A DNA stretch of 16,676 nucleotides from CAYVDB01 sp964450705 (GTDB lineage: Bacteria; Patescibacteriota; Minisyncoccia; Phycocordibacterales; Zambryskibacteraceae): assembly GCA_964450705.1 (NCBI GenBank), contig CAYVDB010000015.1, positions 1-16,676 of the forward strand, read 5' to 3'. The position numbers and the translations under genes were made by a program. The notes below the pieces were generated by a model. The model did no database searches and was not told the DNA's origin. It saw only the letters and a list, made by a program, of their open reading frames with translations. This document shows positions 1 through 5,519 of this stretch, in pieces (within the stretch, counting starts at the first letter, position 1; each line of letters begins with the position of its first letter).

Positions 1-1
1 G

Positions 2-271
2 GCGCTCGATGTATTGCCAGTTGGCATAACAAGCAAAACCAACCAAGATATAGAAAGGACAATACTTGCTTCTGTGCAGGAATCCTATACCAAAGAGGAT
101 TTGCCATATTTTGATATTGTCCTAAAGGATATATCTCTGGGATCTCTTGGAGCGTATATGGTGTTTGCGATGCTTGAGGTGGTTTTTCTTGGGGCACTCC
201 TTGATGTGAATGTCTACGACCAGCCAAATGTTGAAGAATATAAAGAGCGAGCACGTACTATGTTAGAGTAA
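2..271 (+). CDS. pgi: Glucose-6-phosphate isomerase, C-terminal 89 residues (5' end outside window)
   Basis: This is the tail of a gene that begins before the window. The frame is open from base 2, so the internal TTG at 14 is not a start. Glucose-6-phosphate isomerase interconverts glucose-6-phosphate and fructose-6-phosphate in the cytoplasm. The recognisable part is the family's C-terminal signature: a helix with SLGSLGAYMVFAML, then GALLDVNVYDQPNVEEYK, which matches the usual 'lLgiNpfDQPgVEayK' ending that carries the active-site lysine. The active-site loops further upstream cannot be seen. A ROK-type sugar kinase starts 6 bases after the stop, giving a kinase/isomerase pair for the entry of glucose into glycolysis. 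The match is to the C-terminal block only, so a sugar-phosphate isomerase of the same fold but with different preference is possible. Confidence 0.8.
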   Translation, partial: ALDVLPVGITSKTNQDIERTILASVQESYTKEDLPYFDIVLKDISLGSLGAYMVFAMLEVVFLGALLDVNVYDQPNVEEYKERARTMLE

Positions 272-277
272 ATAACT

Positions 278-1117
278 ATGTATATCCTTTTTGATATTGG
301 TGGCACAAAGACAAGAGTTGCAAGAGCAACCAACCTTGACGCTTTTGAGGAACCTCGCGTTTATCCTACTCCTCTTAATTATAATGAGGGAATAGGTGAA
401 CTTAAAAAGGTTACACAAGAGCTTTCTTCTGGGCAAAAAATTGAAGCTATAGTTGGAGGAATTGCCGGTCCATTCGGTGAAAGGTCAGGGTCATTACTTA
501 CAAGCCCTAATTTAAGTGACTGGGCCCTCAAGCCGCTAGTTAGAGATCTCGAAGAAGCTTTTGATACTAAAGTTTTTATTGAAAACGATTCAGCAATGGC
601 TTCTCTTGGTGAGGCGTCCTTTGGAGCCGGTCGTAACAATTCAATCGTTGCCTATTTGACTGTTTCTACCGGAGTAGGCGGTGCCCGAGTGGTAGACGGT
701 CGTCTTGATAAGCATGCAATTGGTTTTGAGCCAGGTCACCAGATTATTGATCCAAGCAAAACTCTTATAGAAGGAGCCCAAGATATCTATCTCGGTACTA
801 TTATTTCTGGTAAAGCTGTAAAAAATAGAGAAGGATTAGATCCAGAGAAAATCGTTGACCCTGTTTTTTGGGATAAAATGGCGCAGGTCCTCGCCTACGG
901 AGTGCATAATGTAATTGTCTTTTGGTCTCCTAACGTTGTTGTCCTTGGCGGTTCGATGATGAATGAGGTGGGTATTTCAGTTTCAAAAGTAAAAGAACAT
1001 TTAGAAAAAGTTATGAAGATATTCCCCGAGCTACCAAAAATAGTGAAATCAGAACTTGGAGATCTATCTGGTCTTTGGGGGTGCCTTGCATACCTTCGTG
1101 GGATAAATATAGAATAA
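278..1117 (+). CDS. ROK-family sugar kinase, probable glucokinase, lacking the zinc-finger cysteines
   Basis: This is an actin-fold ATP-dependent sugar kinase of 279 residues, somewhat short for ROK proteins (about 300). Visible motifs are the phosphate-1 loop DIGGTKT (6-12), the catalytic END (102-104, general base D104), the phosphate-2 motif STGVGG (130-135) and the sugar-binding ExGH (E151-H154). The segment after ExGH, where ROK kinases normally carry CxCGxxGCxE to bind zinc, reads IIDPSKTLIEGAQDIYLG and has no cysteine. The SGKAV segment that follows corresponds to the family's 'SGraia' helix. GxSxxxxxG-type adenosine contacts appear as VVLGGSMM (222-229). Position right after pgi suggests glucose as substrate. 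There is no Shine-Dalgarno sequence, so translation is probably coupled to pgi. Fructose or N-acetylmannosamine kinase activity cannot be excluded from sequence alone. Confidence 0.85.
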   Translation: MYILFDIGGTKTRVARATNLDAFEEPRVYPTPLNYNEGIGELKKVTQELSSGQKIEAIVGGIAGPFGERSGSLLTSPNLSDWALKPLVRDLEEAFDTKVFIENDSAMASLGEASFGAGRNNSIVAYLTVSTGVGGARVVDGRLDKHAIGFEPGHQIIDPSKTLIEGAQDIYLGTIISGKAVKNREGLDPEKIVDPVFWDKMAQVLAYGVHNVIVFWSPNVVVLGGSMMNEVGISVSKVKEHLEKVMKIFPELPKIVKSELGDLSGLWGCLAYLRGINIE

Positions 1118-1130
1118 GAAATCTTAAAAA

Positions 1131-1358
1131 ATGTTAAAAGAATTTTTTGTGCGTAAATTAGTTGAGTCGAAGATGAAAGATGTTCCAAAAGAACAGAGAG
1201 ATATGGTCGTTGCTCTTATTGAAAAGAATCCTGATTTTTTTGCAAAACTTGCCCAAGAAATCCAAGTAGAGATACAAGGTGGGGCAGATCAGATGACAGC
1301 AACGATGAATGTCATGAAGCGCCATGAAACAGAAATTCGTTCGATTGCAAATATGTAA
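1131..1358 (+). CDS. Small conserved-looking hypothetical protein, 75 residues
   Basis: I do not recognise a named family. The protein is predicted to be soluble and almost entirely helical, with many charged residues and no cysteine, no signal peptide and no membrane segment. It opens with LKEFFVRKLVESKMKDVPKEQ, followed by a helix with alternating acidic and hydrophobic positions (VVALIEKNPDFFAKLAQEIQ) and a C-terminal helix ending in RHETEIRSIANM. The pattern suggests a small helical bundle or an amphipathic adaptor. It sits in the pgi operon, 13 bases after the kinase and 3 bases before the oxidoreductase, without its own promoter or Shine-Dalgarno sequence. Its tight placement, and a codon and base composition like its neighbours, support a real gene. 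The overlapping antisense frame (1158-1592) has no family features. Confidence 0.7.
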   Translation: MLKEFFVRKLVESKMKDVPKEQRDMVVALIEKNPDFFAKLAQEIQVEIQGGADQMTATMNVMKRHETEIRSIANM

Positions 1359-1361
1359 TCT

Positions 1362-1943
1362 ATGAAAAGTAGAAAAATTTTTATACTTCTTGGTCATCCA
1401 GATACAGACAGTTTCAATGGAACGCTTGCTTCTGAATACGAGCGTGGGGCATTGGAGGCCGGGCATGAAGTTCGAAGAATGAATATTGGTGATATGCGCT
1501 TTGATCCTATCCTTCACAAAGGTTATAGAGCTATTCAAGATCTTGAGCAAGACCTCTTGTCTTTCCAAGAGAATATGAGATGGTCTCAGCATTTTGTTGT
1601 CTTTTATCCGACATGGTTTTCAACAATGCCAGCGCTTCTCAAGGGTCTCTTCGATAGAGCATGGCTTCCTGGATTCGCTTATCGTTTTCCTGAAGATGGA
1701 TATATGTGGCAGAGGCTACTTAAAGGAAGGAGTGCGCACATGTTTGTTACCTCTGACACCATGCCAATCATTCTTCGGCTTGTTTTTGGAGACACTACAA
1801 ATGAGATGAGAAAAGGTATCTTATGGTTTGCTGGTTTTTCTCCAATTCGTCTTACAAAGTTTGGCTATTTGAAACACTTTGGTATGTGGCGCCGGGAACG
1901 AATTAAGAAGAAAGTGTACAAAATGGGGAAGAAAGCGAAGTAA
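1362..1943 (+). CDS. NAD(P)H-dependent quinone/flavin oxidoreductase, flavodoxin-2 fold
   Basis: This 193-residue cytoplasmic protein has the flavodoxin-like fold of the NQO1/KefF/MdaB group, which transfers two electrons from NAD(P)H to quinones or other acceptors through FMN or FAD. It begins with a beta strand, KIFILLGHPDTDSFNG (5-20), whose HPDxxSFN loop binds the flavin phosphate. The second flavin loop is FYPTWFSTMPALLKGLFDRAW (81-101), matching the family 'P.yw.s.PA.lKg.iDrv'. GFAYRF (104-109) also matches the group. The C-terminal tail is rich in Arg and Lys (RRERIKKKVYKMGKKAK), which is unusual for the family and could favour membrane or nucleic-acid contact. It is the last gene of the pgi operon. 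Substrate cannot be named from sequence. A role in redox balance or detoxification is an inference. Confidence 0.85.
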   Translation: MKSRKIFILLGHPDTDSFNGTLASEYERGALEAGHEVRRMNIGDMRFDPILHKGYRAIQDLEQDLLSFQENMRWSQHFVVFYPTWFSTMPALLKGLFDRAWLPGFAYRFPEDGYMWQRLLKGRSAHMFVTSDTMPIILRLVFGDTTNEMRKGILWFAGFSPIRLTKFGYLKHFGMWRRERIKKKVYKMGKKAK

Positions 1944-1951
1944 AAACTAAT

Positions 1952-1979
1952 TTGACATTTTAATATTAGATGGTATTTT
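1952..1979 (+). promoter_or_regulatory. Strong sigma-70-type promoter of the DGQHR gene
   Basis: TTGACA at 1952-1957 is followed by a 16-base spacer and TATTTT at 1974-1979, with TGG just before the -10 box. Transcription would start near 1986, leaving a leader of about 105 bases before the start codon at 2092. This is the only perfect -35 box with near-standard spacing in the window. Confidence 0.7.
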
Positions 1980-2026
1980 AATTGCGTTTCCGTCATTCTG
2001 GCGGATTCCTCGAACATAAGGGGCGC

Positions 2027-2095
2027 ATGAGCCGTCTACTGTTTCGGGAGTTGTTCTTTTCACCTACCCAACCCAATCTAGGAGAAGGGTCATGA
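2027..2095 (+). CDS. Possible 22-codon leader peptide overlapping the DGQHR start (uORF)
   Basis: Within the leader of the next gene an ATG at 2027 opens a frame of 22 codons whose TGA (2093-2095) overlaps the downstream ATG (2092) as ATGA, the usual arrangement for translational coupling. An AAGGGG run at 2018-2023 could act as a ribosome binding site, although the gap to the ATG is short. The peptide starts MSRLLFRELFFSPTQP and shows no known motif. It may be a regulatory leader, a coupling device or a chance open frame. Its short length means it cannot be proven from one sequence. Confidence 0.35.
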   Translation: MSRLLFRELFFSPTQPNLGEGS

Positions 2096-3183
2096 CACCA
2101 CGAACGCGAGAACCAATCAGGGTTCTCAACGCCGCGTTGGATGAAGGGCCAAACGGCACCATCATTCTTCGCGGAGTGATTGCTCCTGAAAGTCTGGAAT
2201 ACCTTCTGTCTGATGACTATCAGAGGGAGGTCTTACCGCTTTCTTCTTTGACTGGCATTACCAAGGCCCTCCAGGAAGGAGGGACTGTACCTGACATCGA
2301 ACTTGGCATGCGAGGGCACGAGTGTTCGGATTCCAAGGGAGTCTACTTCCTTCGGAATCAAGTCTACATCGTGGACGGGCAACAGCGCGTTAGCGCAGCT
2401 CGACACGTTTTGCAGACTAATCCTGATGCAAAGGTTCGGATTGGTGCGGCTATCCATTTCGGAACCAATCGTGAGTGGGAGAGGGAAAGGTTTCGTATCC
2501 TGAACTCGCTTCGAGCCAGGGTCTCTCCCAACGTCTTGCTCCGGAACAAAAAGGATGACAATGACGCTGTTGCCTTGCTCTACGCTCTTACGACGAGTGA
2601 TACGCCGGCAAATCGTTCGTTTGTTTTGAACGAGCGGGTGTGCTGGTCTCAGCGTATGACACGAAGGGAGATTATCACTGCTCTTACGGTTGGAAAGACT
2701 CTTGGGCATTTGCATTCGCATCTTGTCCCGGGGGCTACGGGCTCGGTTGTCGAAGATCTTGCCGTGGGTCTTGGACGAGTTCTTACGGTATGTGGCCCGC
2801 AGAGTTTCCGCGGGAATGTTGTGACCTTCTTTGACCTCGTTGATGAGTGTTGGGGAGTGCGCAAGATCCACTACCAAGGAAGTGCCACCCATATCAAGGG
2901 GAGCTTCCTTTTCACCCTTGCTCGCATGCTTTCGAGACATCTCGATTTCTGGCAAGGAGAGGAAGGGAAACGGCTTTTCATCGAAGCCCCGCTCCGTCGC
3001 AAGATTGCTCAGTTCCCGGTGCATGATCCAAGTGTTGTGAACCTTGCTGGTTCAAGCGGGAAGTCTCATGAGCTTTTGTACGGCCTGCTTCGAGATCATA
3101 TCAATAGCGGCAAAAGGACCCGACGCCTGCGCGAGCGCGTCCTCGCTGCTGACGAAACCTTGGAAGAGGTCGCGGAAGTGTAG
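2092..3183 (+). CDS. DGQHR-domain protein, DndB-like / ParB-like fold
   Basis: The key signature is VYIVDGQQRVSAARHVL (91-107), the DGQHR motif of the DndB-like family, which resembles the ParB/sulfiredoxin-like nucleotide-binding fold. It is followed, as in that family, by a strand and RFRILNSLRARVSPNVLL (133-150), equivalent to 'lF.diN....pvs.sll', and later by RMTRREIITAL (188-198), like the 'ls...lytls.l' block. DndB regulates DNA phosphorothioate modification; other DGQHR proteins sit in defence islands or mobile elements, and no dnd genes are seen here. At 363 residues it is near full family length. The start is fixed by a GGAGAAGG Shine-Dalgarno sequence at 2081-2088. GC is much higher than in the neighbours (36 of 60 bases at 2101-2160, against 15 of 60 at 7081-7140 in leuS). 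With its own promoter and terminator this suggests horizontal acquisition. Function is unknown. Confidence 0.7.
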   Translation: MTPRTREPIRVLNAALDEGPNGTIILRGVIAPESLEYLLSDDYQREVLPLSSLTGITKALQEGGTVPDIELGMRGHECSDSKGVYFLRNQVYIVDGQQRVSAARHVLQTNPDAKVRIGAAIHFGTNREWERERFRILNSLRARVSPNVLLRNKKDDNDAVALLYALTTSDTPANRSFVLNERVCWSQRMTRREIITALTVGKTLGHLHSHLVPGATGSVVEDLAVGLGRVLTVCGPQSFRGNVVTFFDLVDECWGVRKIHYQGSATHIKGSFLFTLARMLSRHLDFWQGEEGKRLFIEAPLRRKIAQFPVHDPSVVNLAGSSGKSHELLYGLLRDHINSGKRTRRLRERVLAADETLEEVAEV

Positions 3184-3194
3184 TCAAAGTTTTC

Positions 3195-3221
3195 AAAGAG
3201 GAGCTTCTAGCTCCTCTTTTT
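3195..3221 (+). terminator. Rho-independent terminator after the DGQHR gene
   Basis: A perfect 11-bp stem (3195-3205 with 3209-3219) closes a 3-base TCT loop and is followed by a short T run. It lies 12 bases after the stop codon and isolates this gene from ychF. Confidence 0.9.
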
Positions 3222-3247
3222 CATATCTGTCTTGGTTTTAGGCATTG

Positions 3248-3256
3248 TGCTATTAT
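3248..3256 (+). promoter_or_regulatory. Extended -10 promoter of ychF, almost leaderless
   Basis: TGC TATTAT (3248-3256) is an extended -10 element. The start codon follows after 10 bases, so the transcript would begin 2-4 bases before the ATG or at it. There is no Shine-Dalgarno sequence. A TTGGTT at 3232 is too close for a normal -35 box. Confidence 0.6.
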
Positions 3257-3266
3257 CCCATCTACT

Positions 3267-4364
3267 ATGCAACTTAAGATTGGAATTGTGGGATTGCCAA
3301 ACGTAGGGAAATCAACCCTTTTTAATGCGCTGACAAAAAAATCTGTTCCAGCAGAAAACTATCCATTTTGTACCATCGATCCATCGGTGGGGGTGGTTCC
3401 TGTGCCCGACGATCGTCTCGAAGCCCTTACTAAACTTTCGAATTCTAACAAAACAATTCCTGCGATTGTGGAGTTTGTTGATATTGCCGGGCTTGTGAAA
3501 GGGGCTTCGGAGGGGGAGGGCCTTGGTAATAAGTTCCTTTCAAACATTCGGGAAGTGGATGCAATTGCGGAAATGGTTCGTATTTTTGATGATGAAAAAG
3601 TAGTTCATGTCCATGGTCGCGTTGATCCGCTTTCTGATATTGAGGTTATTAATCTTGAATTGGTAATGGCAGATCTTCAAACTGTTACTAAAAGGATAGA
3701 TTCGGTTTCTCGCGACGCAAAGAGTGGCAAAAAGGAAGCTATTGCTGAGCTCGCGCTCCTTGAAATGTTGCGTCCGGTTTTAGAAGCGGGCAATTTAGCA
3801 AGTACAGTTACTTTTTCAGAGCAGGAAGAAATTATTCTTAAGGGCCTTCACCTACTCACCACAAAACCGATTCTTTACATTTTGAATAAGAAATCTGGAG
3901 GCAAAAATATTGATGAATTAAAAGACGAACGATGGCAGAGACTCCTTGATTTTTTTGCCAAGAACAATGCTTTGTATGCAGTGGTAGATGCGGGCATTGA
4001 GCATGAAATAAAAGACATGACCGTTCTCGAGAAGAAAGAGATGAAAGAAGGTCTCGGCAGTTTTGATGATGGGATTGACGACCTTATCCGTAAAGGTTAC
4101 CAAATACTAAATCTAATTACATTTTTTACGACAGGAGAGGACGAGACAAGGGCTTGGACTATAGCTCGGGGTTCAACAGCGCCGATTGCGGGTACAGCAA
4201 TTCACACAGACTTTAGAGACAAATTCATTCGGGCAGAGGTAGTAAGTAGTAAGGATCTTCTCGAAGCAGGATCGTATGCAAACGCTCGAGAAAAAGGGCT
4301 TGTTCGCACAGAAGGCAAGGAATATGTTGTAGAAGATGGTGATGTGATTGAATTTAAGATCTAG
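3267..4364 (+). CDS. ychF: Ribosome-binding ATPase YchF (Obg-family, OLA1-type)
   Basis: YchF is a universally conserved P-loop NTPase of the Obg family that binds ribosomes and prefers ATP. The length, 365 residues, equals that of the E. coli protein. Visible elements are the Walker A GLPNVGKST (9-17), the YPFCTIDP switch region (32-39) with the conserved redox-sensitive Cys35, G3 DIAGLVKGAS (72-81), GEGLGNKFL (83-91), the HVHGRVDPLSDIEVIN block (114-129) and a C-terminal TGS domain from LITFFTTGEDETRAW to the family ending GDVIEFKI. The nucleotide-specificity motif, normally NxxE in YchF, reads NKKS at 207-210, so Ser replaces the usual Glu. The gene is single, with its own near-leaderless promoter. 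The identification is secure. Confidence 0.97.
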   Translation: MQLKIGIVGLPNVGKSTLFNALTKKSVPAENYPFCTIDPSVGVVPVPDDRLEALTKLSNSNKTIPAIVEFVDIAGLVKGASEGEGLGNKFLSNIREVDAIAEMVRIFDDEKVVHVHGRVDPLSDIEVINLELVMADLQTVTKRIDSVSRDAKSGKKEAIAELALLEMLRPVLEAGNLASTVTFSEQEEIILKGLHLLTTKPILYILNKKSGGKNIDELKDERWQRLLDFFAKNNALYAVVDAGIEHEIKDMTVLEKKEMKEGLGSFDDGIDDLIRKGYQILNLITFFTTGEDETRAWTIARGSTAPIAGTAIHTDFRDKFIRAEVVSSKDLLEAGSYANAREKGLVRTEGKEYVVEDGDVIEFKI

Positions 4365-4398
4365 TTTTTGTATCTTCTCGTCTGATAGGGTGTTTTTG

Positions 4399-4407
4399 TG
4401 CTATAAT
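4399..4407 (+). promoter_or_regulatory. Extended -10 promoter of the DUF5671/pilin-like gene
   Basis: TGC TATAAT (4399-4407) is a consensus extended -10 element 34 bases before the ATG at 4442. It predicts a leader of about 28 bases that is very A/T-rich and has no Shine-Dalgarno sequence. No -35 box is evident. Confidence 0.65.
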
Positions 4408-4441
4408 TAGGGTAAATTTAATAGAATTTTATTTATAGTTC

Positions 4442-5428
4442 ATGGATCCACAACAAAATCAAAATCCTGTTTCTACTCCCGCTCCTGCGTACCAAGAGCC
4501 TTCACATCCAACAAAAGAAAGAGGGTCTACAAAGTCTAAACTACTACATATTGGAGTAGTGTTATCTCTCTACATTGTTACTGCAAATTTAATAAACATT
4601 CTTTTTGCGGTAATAGATAAAGTTTTCCGTGAGGCAGGGTCAGGATATTATTACGGATATACGTCATCTATTAGCTGGCCGGTTTCCATGATCATTGTTC
4701 TTTTCCCGGTGTTTATCTTTCTTTCTTGGCTTGCGCAGAAAATGTATGCCACCGATACCGAAGGTAAGTATACTAAGGGGAGAAGAGATGTTATCTATTT
4801 CAACCTTGCAATTGCGGGTGCAGTGATTATCGGGTGTCTCATCACTGTAATCTACTTCTTTATTGACGGGCAAGACATTACCACTGCATTTCTTTTGAAA
4901 ACGGTTTCACTTTTTCTGGTTTCGGCAGTAGTGTTGGCGTATTACGCTCAGGAACTCAAGAACCAGCTCTCTTCTCCAGAGAGAAAAGCTTGGGTTATTG
5001 CCTCGGCGATTCTCACAGTTTTGGTCATTATTGTTGGTTTTCTTGCGCTCGGATCTCCGCGAGCTTTGCGAGCAATGCGCGATGATCAGACCCGTATTCA
5101 GAACCTTCAAACAATTCAATCAAGCATTGTAAGACACTGGCAATCAAAGAATGTATTGCCACAAACTATAGAGCAATCGCAGGATTCACTTGGATATTAC
5201 AATTTACCAACTGATCCTAGGACTGGTGTGTCATATGAATATAAGGTTACTGGTGGGACTTCATTTGAGCTCTGCGCAACATTTGAAGCAAATCCCGATC
5301 CTGCTTCTATTCGATCCTACGCAGCCATGTCAGATTTTGATCGATGGGACTATAAAAAAGGAAGAACGTGTTTTTCAAGAACAATTGATCCTCAGTTATA
5401 CCAGCCGTATACAAAACCAGCATTTTAA
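4442..5428 (+). CDS. Multi-pass membrane protein: DUF5671-like domain plus pilin/pseudopilin-like C-terminal domain
   Basis: This is a 328-residue membrane protein. After a Pro/Gln-rich cytoplasmic-type N-terminus (1-33) there are five likely membrane helices, at about 35-58, 79-98, 117-141, 150-170 and 184-204. The first four match the layout of the DUF5671 family frequent in Patescibacteria. After the fifth helix, GSPRALRAMRDDQTRIQNLQTIQSSIVRHW begins an amphipathic helix like that following the hydrophobic stem of type II/IV pseudopilins. A small globular domain follows with LPTDPRTGVSYEYKV and ELCATFE, and two cysteines (278 and 310) that could form a disulfide. The inferred orientation puts this domain outside the membrane. 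A role in cell-surface structures is likely but unproven. It has its own promoter and terminator. Confidence 0.75.
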   Translation: MDPQQNQNPVSTPAPAYQEPSHPTKERGSTKSKLLHIGVVLSLYIVTANLINILFAVIDKVFREAGSGYYYGYTSSISWPVSMIIVLFPVFIFLSWLAQKMYATDTEGKYTKGRRDVIYFNLAIAGAVIIGCLITVIYFFIDGQDITTAFLLKTVSLFLVSAVVLAYYAQELKNQLSSPERKAWVIASAILTVLVIIVGFLALGSPRALRAMRDDQTRIQNLQTIQSSIVRHWQSKNVLPQTIEQSQDSLGYYNLPTDPRTGVSYEYKVTGGTSFELCATFEANPDPASIRSYAAMSDFDRWDYKKGRTCFSRTIDPQLYQPYTKPAF

Positions 5429-5459
5429 AAAACACCCCGACTACATCGGGGTGTTTTTT
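5427..5459 (+). terminator. Rho-independent terminator overlapping the stop codon of the DUF5671 gene
   Basis: A perfect 14-bp stem (5427-5440 with 5446-5459) with a 5-base loop (CTACA) has an A-rich upstream arm and a T-rich downstream arm. The last two bases of the TAA stop codon are part of the stem. The A/T-rich arms make it potentially bidirectional. Confidence 0.95.
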
Positions 5460-5501
5460 AAACTAACACAAAAAACGGCATCCTTTAAAAGAAGCCTGTT
5501 T

Positions 5502-5510
5502 TGCTATAGT
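5502..5510 (+). promoter_or_regulatory. Extended -10 promoter of leuS, near leaderless
   Basis: TGC TATAGT (5502-5510) lies 9 bases before the chosen ATG at 5520, so the transcript would start at or within 1-3 bases of the start codon. This supports 5520 as the true start and excludes the longer upstream frame, which runs through the preceding terminator. Confidence 0.6.
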
Positions 5511-5519
5511 ATTCCATGT

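Noticed and set aside
2233..3024. 263-codon open frame on the - strand opposite the DGQHR gene
   Set aside because: It is a shadow produced by the GC-rich codon use of the + strand gene: no family motif and no ribosome binding site. The + strand gene has promoter, SD and terminator.
5190..5519. Upstream extension of the leuS frame by 110 codons
   Set aside because: It overlaps the preceding membrane-protein gene and runs through a strong terminator. The family start MKSYNPKNIE and a -10 box just before 5520 fix the real start.
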